Shown here: positions 17,825 to 28,791 of the stretch, in pieces | Layout: each line of letters begins with the position of its first letter | How positions within the stretch are numbered: the first letter of the stretch is position 1 | Assembly: GCA_012927585.1 (NCBI GenBank) | Contig: JABBOY010000022.1 | Coordinates: forward strand, 223,653-287,652 | DNA from: Glaciimonas sp. | GTDB taxonomy: Bacteria > Pseudomonadota > Gammaproteobacteria > Burkholderiales > Burkholderiaceae_D | Length of the DNA: 64,000 nucleotides | Direction of reading: 5' to 3' | Made by a program: the position numbers and the translations under genes | The notes under the pieces: model-generated | Database searches by the model: none | The model's input: the letters and a program-made list of their open reading frames with translations, nothing else | Told to the model about the DNA's origin: nothing

Positions 17825-17912
17825 TTGCGTAATTTCAAGTAGTACATGCCTCGGTGCCTGCGGCCCGGCGCAGGCACCGAGGCATGCACTGCTACAGTAA
17901 TATTTTACGCAA
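17825..17912. repeat. Long nested inverted repeat downstream of msrQ
   Basis: An inner perfect 18-base stem (17845–17862 with 17869–17886) closes a 6-base GCCCGG loop. An outer 8-base pair, TTGCGTAA (17825–17832) with TTACGCAA (17905–17912), encloses it. No T-run follows on either strand, so it is not a standard intrinsic terminator. It lies between the IS end and the msrQ stop codon and could be a transcription barrier, an mRNA-stabilising 3' structure for msrPQ, or a small non-autonomous element. Confidence 0.75.
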
Positions 17913-17924
17913 GTCCCAAGCGCT

Positions 17925-18587
17925 TCAAATCGGTGAGATTTTGATGAAACGTTTTTGCGGCCGCTTTGGCCTGAGACGGGACACTAACCGCACCAGCAGT
18001 AGCGCTGCCACGATCAGTCCGAGCAGAATCGGCTGGGCGAAGTCATGTTTGCCCGCCTTCATCCACCAGAAATGCACGATCGCCAGCGGTGCAATCAGGT
18101 AAATAAGACGGTGCAGCCATTGCCAGCGCTTACCACCCATGAGGCGCACCATGCGGTTGGTGCTGGTGGCCGCCAACGCAGTCAGCAACAAAAAATTGAT
18201 GAAGCCGACCGTAATGAAAGGGCGCTTGATGACATCCTTGAACATCTCGGTCAGATCGAAAAAATGGTCGAACCAGATGAAAGTCGTAAAGTGCAGGCTG
18301 GCGTAAAAGAAAACGAACAAACCGAACATGCGGCGCAACTTAATTAGCCAGGGCCACTGCAACCATTTGCGCAACGGCGTCACGGCTAGGGTGATGCAGA
18401 GAAAATACAGAGTCCAGTCGCCGCTATTGCGGGTGATGAATTCAATCGGATTGGCGCCCAATCGGTCGGTTAGAGCAAACAGCGCCAGACGCAAAAAAGG
18501 TAGCACGCAAAGCAGGAAAAGGCTGACCTTGATGCCGCTGAATTGTTTCGGCGTTGGGTGAAATGACAGGCTGCCGGCTAGGGTCAT
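17925..18587 (-). CDS. msrQ: MsrQ, haem-binding membrane subunit of methionine sulfoxide reductase
   Basis: This 220-residue protein has about six membrane helices and the ferric-reductase-like features of MsrQ/YedZ, including the histidines in FYASLHFTTF and WQWLHRLIYLIAPLAIVHFW that would ligate b haem. MsrQ passes electrons from the inner membrane to the periplasmic molybdoenzyme MsrP, which repairs oxidised methionine in envelope proteins. It begins 12 bases after the msrP stop codon on the same strand. The C-terminus is a basic tail (RPKRPQKRFIK). Confidence 0.93.
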   Translation of the reverse strand: MTLAGSLSFHPTPKQFSGIKVSLFLLCVLPFLRLALFALTDRLGANPIEFITRNSGDWTLYFLCITLAVTPLRKWLQWPWLIKLRRMFGLFVFFYASLHFTTFIWFDHFFDLTEMFKDVIKRPFITVGFINFLLLTALAATSTNRMVRLMGGKRWQWLHRLIYLIAPLAIVHFWWMKAGKHDFAQPILLGLIVAALLLVRLVSRLRPKRPQKRFIKISPI

Positions 18588-18599
18588 CGCAATATAGCC

Positions 18600-19577
18600 T
18601 TAGAAAAATTTCTTCAGATCCATCCCGGCATACAGGGATGCGACCTCGTTATAGCCGTTGAACATCAGCGTCTTGCGCTTCTTGGTTAAAAAGCCGTCTT
18701 CGCCGATGCGCCGTTCGCTACCTTGCGACCAGCGCGGATGATCGACTGTGGGATTGACGTTCGAATAAAAACCATATTCCTGCGTTGCAGCAAGGTTCCA
18801 GGCCGTTTTCGGCTGCTCCTGGATAAAGCGAATCTTGACAATCGACTTGGCTGATTTGAAGCCGTATTTCCAAGGCAGAACGACCCGCACCGGCGCGCCG
18901 TTCTGGTGCGGCAAGATTTCGCCGTACATGCCGAAAGTCAGCAGCGCCAGCGGATGATTGGCTTCGTCCATGCGCAAGCCTTCGACGTAGGGCCAGTCCA
19001 GCACCGAACTGCGCAAGCCGGGCATCTGTTTCGGGTCGGCCAACGTGACGAATTCAATGAATTTTGCTTTGCTGGTCGGCTCGACCTTTTTAATCAGCGC
19101 AGACAACGAATAGCCGATCCACGGAATCACCATCGACCAGCCTTCGACGCAGCGCAAACGGTAGATGCGCTCTTCCAGCGGCGCCAGCTTCATCAGACTA
19201 TCCAAATCCAGCGTCATGGGTTTTTTGACTTCGCCTTCGATGGCGATGCTCCAGGGCCGCGTCTTCAGGCTGCCGGCGTACTTGGCTGGATCCGCCTTGT
19301 CGGTGCCGAATTCATAAAAATTATTGTAGGTAGTCGCATCCTTGTAGGCGCTCTGGCGATCCATCACAACATAGGCCAGGTTGGGTTTGCCGACCAGTTT
19401 CTGGGGGACATTCTGTGCCAGCGCCTGGCGCGTGGCCATCTCCAGCAACGCGCCGCTGGCGATTGATCCGGCTGCGATCTGCTTGATAAAGTTGCGGCGC
19501 GATTCAAAAATATGCCTTGGGGTGATTTCGGAAGAAAAGGGAATCTCGATTCCGTTCGGGCTACGCTTGATCAACAT
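18600..19577 (-). CDS. msrP: MsrP, periplasmic molybdopterin methionine sulfoxide reductase
   Basis: The 325-residue protein has a Tat signal (Arg27-Arg28 in [10 protein letters not shown], hydrophobic stretch, ALAQ cleavage region near 54) and a sulfite-oxidase-type molybdopterin fold. Cys143 in [15 protein letters not shown] is the expected molybdenum ligand. It reduces methionine sulfoxide in oxidised periplasmic proteins using electrons from MsrQ. GGAG six bases before the ATG supports the start. The preceding gene encodes another exported protein, so this forms an envelope-repair unit with msrQ. Confidence 0.94.
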   Translation of the reverse strand: MLIKRSPNGIEIPFSSEITPRHIFESRRNFIKQIAAGSIASGALLEMATRQALAQNVPQKLVGKPNLAYVVMDRQSAYKDATTYNNFYEFGTDKADPAKYAGSLKTRPWSIAIEGEVKKPMTLDLDSLMKLAPLEERIYRLRCVEGWSMVIPWIGYSLSALIKKVEPTSKAKFIEFVTLADPKQMPGLRSSVLDWPYVEGLRMDEANHPLALLTFGMYGEILPHQNGAPVRVVLPWKYGFKSAKSIVKIRFIQEQPKTAWNLAATQEYGFYSNVNPTVDHPRWSQGSERRIGEDGFLTKKRKTLMFNGYNEVASLYAGMDLKKFF

Positions 19578-19758
19578 GATGACTCCAGAGCGTGATGTTG
19601 GCGGTAAGTTGGTATGTTGGGGGGCGCTAATGCAATTTTATGCAATTATTTGAATTGGCGCTTGCACTATGCGCGCCTGGCCAATCGAGCCCGATAGCCG
19701 GAAACCGGATTGCCAGTCAATCCGGCCAAGGCGAGATCGGCTGACGGCTGACGACGAT

Positions 19759-20139
19759 TTATTTAACGATGTGCCAGACGCTGTTGAAGCCGTCGCCGGT
19801 CTTGTCGCCGGGCTTGCGGTCCTTGCTCCACAGGTACAGCGGCTTGCCCCGAAAAGCCCATTGTTTCTGGCCGTCATCGCGCATGATGGTACTGTAATCA
19901 CCCTTTGCCTGATCGGCTTTTTGTGCCGCGAACGGAATCCAGTTGACCGCGCAAGGGCCGTTACAGGCGCTCTTGCCGCTGTTCGCAGCATCTTTGTCGA
20001 AAGTGTATAGGGTCATGCCGGCAGCATTTGTCAAAATGCCGTCGGCCGTCTTGGCCGGCATTTGCGCGCCTGCCAAGGAGGCGGCCCCTACCAACAGCGC
20101 TGCGACTAAAAGGGAATATGCAGATGGAATGATTTTCAT
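19759..20139 (-). CDS. Secreted DUF repeat protein (COG4315 type)
   Basis: From the ATG at 20137–20139 (AAGGA upstream) a 126-residue protein is read. It begins with a cleavable signal peptide (MKIIPSAYSLLVAALLVGAA, cleavage near LAGAQ). The mature part has two copies of the secreted-repeat pattern: GMTLYTFDKDAANSGKSAC with NGPCAVNWIPF, and GKPLYLWSKDRKPGDKTGDG. Such proteins are exported and of unknown function; the two cysteines could form a disulfide. It sits between the cytochrome-assembly genes and msrPQ, which suggests but does not prove a periplasmic redox link. Confidence 0.82.
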   Translation of the reverse strand: MKIIPSAYSLLVAALLVGAASLAGAQMPAKTADGILTNAAGMTLYTFDKDAANSGKSACNGPCAVNWIPFAAQKADQAKGDYSTIMRDDGQKQWAFRGKPLYLWSKDRKPGDKTGDGFNSVWHIVK

Positions 20140-20248
20140 GATGATCCTTATCAAACTGGTTAGTCGGGTGCGCCATGTCTGCAGCACACCCTGTGTTTGA
20201 CAGTGGAATCTGGGCTTTATTCCATTCCGCCCGAATTATTTATAATTT

Positions 20249-21400
20249 TTACAATTCGCCGTAAGAATGCAGGCCGGAAAGGAACATGTTCACGCCCAAA
20301 AAGGCGAATGTAACGACCACCAAGCCGCCCAGTGCCCACCAGGCCGCCATGCGCCCACGCAGACCCTTCATCAGGCGCATGTGCAGCCACGCTGCATAAT
20401 TGAGCCAGACGATCAAGGCCCAGGTTTCTTTCGGATCCCACGACCAGTAACCGCCCCAGGCTTCTGCCGCCCATAGCGCGCCTAAAATAGTGGCGATGGT
20501 AAAAAAGGCGAAGCCGACTGAAATAGCCTTGTACATCACGTCATCCAGCACTTCCAGCGATGGCAGACGATCGACCAGGATGCCTTTGGATTTGAGCAGG
20601 TAGGCAACCGCTACCATGGACGCTAGTGCGAACGTGCCGTAACCGATGAAGTTGGCAGGCACATGGATTTTCATCCACCAGCTTTGCAGCGCCGGCACCA
20701 GCGGCTGGATATTAGCGGCGTCGCGCGACACGGTGTACCAGAGCAGGAAACCGACCGCAGCAGAAATCACCAAAAGCACGAACGGCCCCAATTGGCGAGT
20801 CGCATATTGCTGTTCGTAATACAGATAAAACAATGCGGTAATCATCGAGAACAGGATGAACACTTCATACAAGTTCGACACGGGTATATGGCCGATGTCA
20901 GCGCCGATCAGATATGATTCGTACCAGCGCACCAGCATGCCGGTGAAACCCATTACCACCGCAGCCCAGCACAATACTGAACCGACCGAAGACCCGAAAT
21001 CCGACCTGGCAATTAAACCGATCCAATAAAAGATGGTCGAAAGCAGAAATAAAGTCGCCATCCACAAGATCGCCGACTGGCTTGACAGCAGGTATTTGAG
21101 CAAAAATTTCTGGTTAGCCATCGCGAGCGAACCGCCGTACAGTGCAATGGCATACAGACTCAGAATCGCCAGCAAGGCAAACAGCCATCGCACTGGTTTC
21201 CAGTTCCAGCCCAGCCATGCGAAAGTCGGCGCAGCCAGCACCAAGATCGATTTTTCGTAAATATCCATGTGCTGGCCGTACATGCTCAAACCGGTCAGCG
21301 AAGCCGCGACCAGTGCCGCCGCATACAACCAGTCAAGCACTGACAGACGCTTGAAGTAGCCGGATTGTGGCGAGTAACTTGCTTGTTGCGTCAATTGCAT
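20249..21400 (-). CDS. ccsA: System II cytochrome c biogenesis protein CcsA (ResC type)
   Basis: The 383-residue multi-pass protein carries the haem-handling WWD signature WGGYWSWDPKETW at about 315–327 and conserved periplasmic-loop segments such as GHIPVSNLYEVF. With Ccs1 it moves haem to the outside of the inner membrane and attaches it to CXXCH motifs of apocytochromes c. I chose the ATG at 21398–21400 because GGAGA sits seven bases upstream, whereas the ATG 16 codons earlier has no ribosome-binding site. It follows ccs1 by 77 bases on the same strand. Confidence 0.95.
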   Translation of the reverse strand: MQLTQQASYSPQSGYFKRLSVLDWLYAAALVAASLTGLSMYGQHMDIYEKSILVLAAPTFAWLGWNWKPVRWLFALLAILSLYAIALYGGSLAMANQKFLLKYLLSSQSAILWMATLFLLSTIFYWIGLIARSDFGSSVGSVLCWAAVVMGFTGMLVRWYESYLIGADIGHIPVSNLYEVFILFSMITALFYLYYEQQYATRQLGPFVLLVISAAVGFLLWYTVSRDAANIQPLVPALQSWWMKIHVPANFIGYGTFALASMVAVAYLLKSKGILVDRLPSLEVLDDVMYKAISVGFAFFTIATILGALWAAEAWGGYWSWDPKETWALIVWLNYAAWLHMRLMKGLRGRMAAWWALGGLVVVTFAFLGVNMFLSGLHSYGEL

Positions 21401-21477
21401 GATGTTTCTCCGTTGTTGCCGGGGCAACTTGTTCAATAACACATTCATAATTTTAGAAGTGTAGCGCTATCCTGCCA

Positions 21478-23598
21478 TTACTGCACCAGCGGGTCCGGCT
21501 GCGTCATTTGCTGCTTGATGGCATGGTAGTCTTTTTCGAAATCGAGCGTTTTGCGCTGCGAACTCATTGCCATCAGGGCGACCGAACCCGTATCGCCATC
21601 CTTGAGCCAGACCCACAAGCGGCGCTCGCGGATATAAAACATCGAAAATATGCCCAGCGTCAGCAGCAGGCAACCGAAGTACACCACTTTTTTACCGGGC
21701 GAGCGGGTGACCTGGAACACGGAAGCCTTAACTTCTTCGAAACCCTGCAGTTGCAAATACACCGGCGCGCCATAAAAGAATGCATCCGATAGCGCGCTGG
21801 TACTCAATTGCAGAAAACGTGCATGTTTTTCGGTCGCATCAATAGGTGTCAAGCCGTCTTTTTCGCGAGCCGCCTGCCACAGATCCCACATGCTGCCGTT
21901 CAACACCTTCATAAAAATATTTGCTGCTTTTTCCTGTTCGGCGGGAGGGATATTATCGAGAAATTTCGATACCGCAGCATAACCGCCAGCCGTACTGTCG
22001 CCAGCGAACACCGACAAGCTTTTGCTAGCGGACTGTTGCAACTGGAAATTCAACTCACCGCCGCCGTCGGACACACCCAGTAATGCGCGCCGGGTATAAC
22101 GTTGCGCTGCCTGTTGGCGCAGGCTGGGGTCTCGCAAGGCGGCGCGCAAGCGCATCCATTCCTGTACGGTATTGTTATCGTCGGCTGGAATCCGTAGAAA
22201 ACGGAATTGTTCCGCTGGCGTATCACGCGTGCCCGCCAGGAATACGTAGGCGCCGTCGAGCAGTATCGGCTGCATGTAATTCTGGAATTCGCGCGCTTGG
22301 CCGTTCTTGTCGCGCAATTTGTATTGCACGCTGGGGCCGGCGTTTTTCAGATTCTTATCGTTGGCATTTTTGGCTGCGGAACCGAGATGCTTGTCCAGTG
22401 TGCTGGATAATTTCTGGTTAAAAGACTTGTCAACCGATCGCAGATCCTGGCCCTGACCCATGTTTTCAATGTTGAACGGGCGAAATCCAGACCATTCCAC
22501 CGTGTATTCGCCGCCGCTGCCCGGCTGATCGGCCTTGCTCAATACAGTCGTGTTGCCAACCACGCCGGCCATCGGGAACGTATATGCTTTGCTACCTGTC
22601 ATCGGATAACCGGCCAGTTCCAGCTTGCTGCCGCCGTCTTCAAAGCTCGATTGATAAATGGCAACGCCCTTGTAAATCAGCGGCTTGTTGACCTCGATGG
22701 TAGCCGGGAACGTCTTGCCGCTCTGGTGATCGGTCACGACTACATCGCTGGCAAACAGCTTTGGCATGCCGGTGGAATAGAAGTTGATGGTGAATTTCTT
22801 GAGCAGGATTGAGAATGGCAAATCCTGGATCAGCACGCCATTTTGTTGCGGAATAATGGCCGTATTGCTGATGCCACCTTCAGGAATCAGGGTATTGCCG
22901 CGAAAAGTCGGATTAGCCAGACCCAGCCGGTGCTGCTCCGGGATATCGGCAATGATGCCGTTGCCGGCAAAGGGCGTTTTGCCCATGAACCATTGTTGAA
23001 ATCGGATCGGCATGTCCGAATCCAGCAAGCCGCCGACGCAAATAATGACGATTGCGCTATGAGCGAAAATATAACCCCATTTGTTGGCTGCGCCTTGCTT
23101 GGCGGCGATCAGTGTTGCCCGCTCTTTTTCGACGACTTTGGTCTTGTATCCGCTGTCGGCTAGCTGTGCGACCAGACGCTGCGTCAGGCTGGCGCGAGAT
23201 GCGCTGGACGCCCACTCGGCTTTGTGATGAAAATTACGCAAGGACTCTTCCCGTACGTTTTCACGCCAGCTACGCATGTCTTTGAACATCTTCGGCGCAT
23301 TGCGGAAGATGCACAGCGATGTCGACAGCACCAGAAAAGCCATGATCAGCAAAAACCACCAAGTCGAATAGACGGTATACAAGCCGAATTTTCCGAGTAT
23401 CTCAAACCAGAACGGACCGACCTGATTGACGTAATTCGTCATCGGCTCATTCTGCTTCAACACCGTGCCGATCACGGAAGCAATCGCAATCAGCGTCAAC
23501 AGGCTAATGGCGAAGCGCATGGAGGAAAGGAGTTCAACCGCGTCGGCGAGCCAGCGGCGGTTGGTCTTGATCTGTAATCCGGCAGTGCTTGTGCTCAT
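21478..23598 (-). CDS. ccs1: System II cytochrome c biogenesis protein Ccs1 (ResB type)
   Basis: This 706-residue protein has three membrane helices in the first 220 residues (around SLLTLIAIASVIGTVLKQ, STWWFLLIMAFLVLS and IFAHSAIVIICVGGLLDSD), a large periplasmic domain, and a C-terminal helix near 640 (KKVVYFGCLLLTLGIFSMFY). This is the usual Ccs1/ResB topology. It forms the haem-lyase complex with CcsA. A dihaem cytochrome c4 gene, an obvious substrate, lies immediately upstream, separated by a terminator. Confidence 0.94.
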   Translation of the reverse strand: MSTSTAGLQIKTNRRWLADAVELLSSMRFAISLLTLIAIASVIGTVLKQNEPMTNYVNQVGPFWFEILGKFGLYTVYSTWWFLLIMAFLVLSTSLCIFRNAPKMFKDMRSWRENVREESLRNFHHKAEWASSASRASLTQRLVAQLADSGYKTKVVEKERATLIAAKQGAANKWGYIFAHSAIVIICVGGLLDSDMPIRFQQWFMGKTPFAGNGIIADIPEQHRLGLANPTFRGNTLIPEGGISNTAIIPQQNGVLIQDLPFSILLKKFTINFYSTGMPKLFASDVVVTDHQSGKTFPATIEVNKPLIYKGVAIYQSSFEDGGSKLELAGYPMTGSKAYTFPMAGVVGNTTVLSKADQPGSGGEYTVEWSGFRPFNIENMGQGQDLRSVDKSFNQKLSSTLDKHLGSAAKNANDKNLKNAGPSVQYKLRDKNGQAREFQNYMQPILLDGAYVFLAGTRDTPAEQFRFLRIPADDNNTVQEWMRLRAALRDPSLRQQAAQRYTRRALLGVSDGGGELNFQLQQSASKSLSVFAGDSTAGGYAAVSKFLDNIPPAEQEKAANIFMKVLNGSMWDLWQAAREKDGLTPIDATEKHARFLQLSTSALSDAFFYGAPVYLQLQGFEEVKASVFQVTRSPGKKVVYFGCLLLTLGIFSMFYIRERRLWVWLKDGDTGSVALMAMSSQRKTLDFEKDYHAIKQQMTQPDPLVQ

Positions 23599-23639
23599 GC
23601 TAGGCGATCGTCATCTTTAAAAAAATACCACTTTCAAAC

Positions 23640-23669
23640 AAAAAAAGGGGACCGCTACGGCCACCCTTT
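23640..23669 (-). terminator. Intrinsic terminator after the cytochrome c4 gene
   Basis: On the minus strand AAAGGG and CCCTTT (with an inner CCG/CGG pair) form a hairpin followed directly by a run of seven T. It lies about 110 bases past the cytochrome c4 stop codon and 40 bases before the ccs1 start, separating the two transcription units. Confidence 0.65.
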
Positions 23670-23781
23670 CTGTACATTTTGTATTTTTTATTTTTATTCG
23701 CCATCCACCGTGAACTCGAAGTGCAAGCGAAACCGGCAACTGTACTGCTGATTCAGAAATGACATTACAATCAGCGTCCCG

Positions 23782-24447
23782 CTACTTTAGGCCGGCCACA
23801 TAGTCTGCCACAGCTTTGATTTCATCGTCGGACATGCGTTTGGCGATAGCAATCATTTGCACACTGTTGCTGCGCGTGCCGGCGCGGTAACTGGTTAATT
23901 GCGCCACCGTATAATCCTGATGCTGACCGCCAATGCGCGGAAACTGGGCCGGGTTGCCGGCCCCATTTGGGCTGTGGCAACCGGCGCAAGCCGGAATATT
24001 TGCTTCGGCAATGCCGGCGCGATAAATTTTCTTGCCAATATCGACGGTATCCTTATTTTTTGCAGCGCCGGGACTTGGCTTTTGCAAACTAAGATACGCA
24101 GCGATATTTTTCATGTCGTCATCGTTCAGCGCCTTGGCAAAACCGGTCATGATGGCGTTATTGCGCGTGGGCCCGGTAAAGTCGACTAGCTGCTTATGCA
24201 GGTAGGCATCATGCTGCGCAGCCAGTTTCGGATTCTGCGTGATGCTGGAATTGCCGGCGGCGCCATGGCATGAGGCACAGGCAATAATATTGCGGGCGCT
24301 GTCGCCATTGGCAAAGAGAGCTTCGCCTTTGGCTGGATCGGCTTTGGTCGCAACCTTTTGCTCAGCAGCACTTGCGCTGGCAACGGTGGATACGGCCAGA
24401 GCCACGACAAATAGGGATTTTACAATTGGCAAAAAAATACGGTTCAT
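23782..24447 (-). CDS. Dihaem cytochrome c4
   Basis: The 221-residue protein has a Sec signal peptide (cleavage near ASAAEQ) and two c-type haem motifs, CASCH (Cys57, Cys60, His61) and CAGCH (Cys154, Cys157, His158), in tandem cytochrome c domains of similar length. Methionines downstream of each motif (Met100, and Met198 or Met205) can serve as axial ligands. Cytochrome c4 is a periplasmic, often membrane-associated electron donor to terminal oxidases. Maturation requires the CcsA–Ccs1 system encoded next door. Confidence 0.94.
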   Translation of the reverse strand: MNRIFLPIVKSLFVVALAVSTVASASAAEQKVATKADPAKGEALFANGDSARNIIACASCHGAAGNSSITQNPKLAAQHDAYLHKQLVDFTGPTRNNAIMTGFAKALNDDDMKNIAAYLSLQKPSPGAAKNKDTVDIGKKIYRAGIAEANIPACAGCHSPNGAGNPAQFPRIGGQHQDYTVAQLTSYRAGTRSNSVQMIAIAKRMSDDEIKAVADYVAGLK

Positions 24448-24632
24448 TCAAGCACCTTGAGACTGAATATTAAAATTTGCCCTAATGGCAGCCATCCTGC
24501 TACGTTTGCATAAATTGCAGTCATTGCTGCACACGACTTCGCTTATTTGCGGCGCGATCATACATAACCCCTTATTGTACAATAGCTTCCTGGCGTTTTT
24601 GCCCATTTTAGCTGCATTTATTCTTTAAACCT

Positions 24633-25352
24633 ATGTCCATACTTTGGCAAGCCCGCTTCTTTACCACGGTAAATCATCTCCGTAATTTGCCGGATACGCA
24701 CGTCCCGGAAGTCGCTTTTGCCGGCCGCTCCAACGCCGGCAAATCCACGGCAATCAATCTTTTGTGCAACCAAAAGAAATTAGCGTTTGCTTCCAAAACA
24801 CCTGGGCGCACCCAGCATATCAATTACTTTTCGATCGGCGGCTCCCGCGTCGGCCAGCATCGCAAGGATGAAACCATCGTCGACGAAATTCGTGCGCTGA
24901 TGGTCGATCTGCCTGGTTACGGCTATGCAGAAGTTTCCGGCTCAGCCAAGCTGCACTGGCAGGAATTGCTCGGCGACTATGTGCGCAGACGGGAGCAACT
25001 GGCAGCGCTGATACTCATCATGGATGCGCGCCGCCCGTTTACCGCGCTCGATACCCAAATGCTGGATTGGTTCGCCACCACCGGAAAACCGGTGCACTGC
25101 CTGCTGACCAAAGCAGACAAGCTCAATCGCAACGAATCGGCCAACGCGCTGCGCCTTACGCACTCCATTCTGGCCAGTTACGTGGACAGCGAAGGCAAAC
25201 CCTTCCCTTATACCGCCCAATTGTTTTCATCTCTGAAGCGCATTGGTATGGAAGAGGCAGACCAGAAAATTATAGAATTGTGTGGACTGACGGCGATGGC
25301 AAGTCCTGCGCTTGCCCCCGACACTGCGGATATTGCGCCGCTTCAGGAATAG
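24633..25352 (+). CDS. ysxC: Ribosome-biogenesis GTPase YsxC/EngB
   Basis: This 239-residue GTPase has the full set of motifs: G1 GRSNAGKST (31–39), G2 TPGRT (56–60), G3 DLPGYG (92–97), G4 TKADK (159–163) and G5 FSSLKR. It assists late assembly of the 50S subunit. A charged insert of about 15 residues ([18 protein letters not shown]) lies between G2 and G3, and the C-terminus has an Ala/Pro-rich tail. It is transcribed divergently from the cytochrome c4 gene over a 185-base gap; a TACAAT sequence at 24578–24583 is a possible -10 element. Confidence 0.94.
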   Translation: MSILWQARFFTTVNHLRNLPDTHVPEVAFAGRSNAGKSTAINLLCNQKKLAFASKTPGRTQHINYFSIGGSRVGQHRKDETIVDEIRALMVDLPGYGYAEVSGSAKLHWQELLGDYVRRREQLAALILIMDARRPFTALDTQMLDWFATTGKPVHCLLTKADKLNRNESANALRLTHSILASYVDSEGKPFPYTAQLFSSLKRIGMEEADQKIIELCGLTAMASPALAPDTADIAPLQE

Positions 25353-25454
25353 TGAATTACAAGGAGTATGATAGAAAAAGCATCTATTTCCGCATAGTAA
25401 ATGCACGACTTAAAATATACCAACACGTGTATACGTACAGTATGAAAAATGGCG

Positions 25455-26649
<1,195 letters not shown>

Positions 26650-26681
26650 CGCGCCGACCGCGCCTTGCAACTCACGCACCT

Positions 26682-26712
26682 ACACTCGGATATCTTTCTG
26701 ATAGCCGAGTGT
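26682..26712. repeat. Inverted repeat after hemB
   Basis: ACACTCGG (26682–26689) pairs with CCGAGTGT (26705–26712) around a 15-base loop, 33 bases past the hemB stop codon. There is no T-run, so it may be a factor-dependent terminator or a 3'-end stabiliser. The rest of the 261-base interval to dsbD is AT-rich and appears to hold no gene. Confidence 0.55.
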
Positions 26713-26910
26713 CAGGTCACACGCATTAGCACACCACCAGCGGCGCTGCCGCGCTAACTGACACCACAGAAGCGATTGCATACACCAGCCATACAAATAA
26801 CCTAAAGATATTTCAATATCCTATAGATATGGGGGTATGCCATAAAAACATATACTCCACGCTTATATTTATTGCAGTTATAAAAATACTCTACCACAAT
26901 AAAGTTTACA

Positions 26911-28755
26911 TTAAAGTATAAGTGCCAAGGAGCTCGCAAATCGATCCGCATTCTGATAACCGATGACCCGTGTGCCCTGAATCTCCGCGCCTTGCGCGGT
27001 AAAGAAGATTATGCCGGGCGGGCCGAATAGCTTAAAACGCTTGAGCAGCGCTTTGTCATCCGCATTGTTCGCAGTCACGTCCGCCTGCAACAATAACAAC
27101 TTGGACATCTGCGCACGCACGCGCAGGTCGGTAAAAGTCAGCTTCTCCATTTCCTTGCAGGAAACGCACCAGTCGGCGTAAAAATCGAGCATCACCGTCT
27201 TGTCCTGCGCCGACGCCAGCACCGCATCGAGTTCCGCTACCGAGCGCACGCGGGTAAATTGCAGCGGCTTCTCGGCATTGCCGACCAGATGCGACAGTGG
27301 CGCCCAGGCACTCCGGCCGCCACTGGCAACGCCTACCAGTTGCACCAGACCGAATACCGCCAACACGAGACCGAACGTAATCGAAAATCCACCGGTAAGC
27401 GGACGCAACAAGAAAATGCCATAACCTAAACCCAGTGTCGCCCAGCCCAGCATCACCAGCCAGCCAGGCAAAACCGGCACCACCATCCACAACGCCAGCG
27501 CCAACATCAATACGCCGAAAAAGCGCTTTACCGTTTCCATCCACGCGCCAGCCCGCGGCAACAGGGCACCAGCAGAAACTCCGATCAGCAGCAGCGGCAC
27601 GCTCATCCCTGCCGCCATGGCAAACAGAGCACTGCCGCCGATCACCACATCGCGAGTCTGGCTGATATACACCAATGCACCGGCCAACGGCGCTGCCACG
27701 CAAGGCCCGACAATCAGGGCCGAAATGGCGCCCATTACAAAAACCCCGAACAACTTACCGGCGGACTGGTGCTCGGATACCCGCATCAGGCGCGATTGAA
27801 TCACCGCTGGCACCTGCAACTGATAGACCCCAAACATCGACAGCGCCAGAGCCACCATTACAAGTGCAAACAGGCCAAGCACCCAAGGGTTTTGCAAGGT
27901 GGCGGACAAACCTTCGCCGAGCAAACCGGCGGTCACGCCGAGCGCGGTATACACGATAGCCATGCCGAGCGCGTATGCAACCGAGAGAATAAAGGCGCGC
28001 GAACGGGGCACTTGGGCACCCTCTCCCATGATGATCGACGACAGAATCGGCACCATCGGCAAGACGCAGGGGGTGAATGCCAGACCGAGACCGAGCAGGA
28101 AAAACAACGGCAGAATGACAAGCAATTTCCGACTTTCCAGCGACAATTCGATACCGTTCATGCCACTACCCAGCCATCCCACAGCAGGAACCGCCAGCCT
28201 TGGCGCTGCATTCATCTGGCTAGCCTGGACGCTGCTACTTGCATCGCTCTGTACTAAAGTACCCTGTATCGCCTCCACCGCAGCCAGCAAACCGCCACTG
28301 CCCGTCGGTGATATTTTGGCGACCGACTCCATCGGTGCGTAACATAATCCCTGGTCCGTACAACCCTGCGAAATCACGGTGAGCACAAACGGTGCACTGG
28401 CCTGAACCGGAAGTGTAATCGTCACCTGCTTGCGATAACTTTCAACATCTTTCTCAAATGTCGTATCGTATTTAATGATCCCACGCGGCAATTCAGGCGT
28501 ACCCAAAGTAGCGCCCGCAGCCTTGAACTGAAACCGCTCGCGATACATGTAATAGCCATCGGCGATGGCGAAAGTCAGCTTGATCGTTTTCGGGTCCTGC
28601 AACTTGGCGGCAAACTTAAAGGCTGCTTCAGGTTCGAGAAAATTTTCTTTAGCGAATGCGCGCGGCGACAGCAAAATGCCCAGCAATGTAATCAGCAATA
28701 TCCAGGCAAATGTTGACTTGATGGATGATCGATTGGGAAATAAATACTTCAGCAT
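26911..28755 (-). CDS. dsbD: Thiol:disulfide interchange protein DsbD
   Basis: This 614-residue protein has a signal peptide, an N-terminal periplasmic alpha domain with the redox pair Cys132/Cys138 (SQGCTDQGLCYAP), a membrane domain of eight helices with the conserved FTPCVLPMVP and VGPCVAAPLAG cysteines, and a C-terminal thioredoxin domain with Cys530/Cys533 (DWCVSCK). It carries electrons from cytosolic thioredoxin to periplasmic thiol partners. Close to the System II genes and with no CcdA in view, it is a likely reductant source for apocytochrome c cysteines; that is inference. It is 36 bases downstream of the ABC permease gene. Confidence 0.95.
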   Translation of the reverse strand: MLKYLFPNRSSIKSTFAWILLITLLGILLSPRAFAKENFLEPEAAFKFAAKLQDPKTIKLTFAIADGYYMYRERFQFKAAGATLGTPELPRGIIKYDTTFEKDVESYRKQVTITLPVQASAPFVLTVISQGCTDQGLCYAPMESVAKISPTGSGGLLAAVEAIQGTLVQSDASSSVQASQMNAAPRLAVPAVGWLGSGMNGIELSLESRKLLVILPLFFLLGLGLAFTPCVLPMVPILSSIIMGEGAQVPRSRAFILSVAYALGMAIVYTALGVTAGLLGEGLSATLQNPWVLGLFALVMVALALSMFGVYQLQVPAVIQSRLMRVSEHQSAGKLFGVFVMGAISALIVGPCVAAPLAGALVYISQTRDVVIGGSALFAMAAGMSVPLLLIGVSAGALLPRAGAWMETVKRFFGVLMLALALWMVVPVLPGWLVMLGWATLGLGYGIFLLRPLTGGFSITFGLVLAVFGLVQLVGVASGGRSAWAPLSHLVGNAEKPLQFTRVRSVAELDAVLASAQDKTVMLDFYADWCVSCKEMEKLTFTDLRVRAQMSKLLLLQADVTANNADDKALLKRFKLFGPPGIIFFTAQGAEIQGTRVIGYQNADRFASSLALIL

Positions 28756-28791
28756 TCAGGCATTCCTTCGTTATCGCATTAGAAAAGACGA

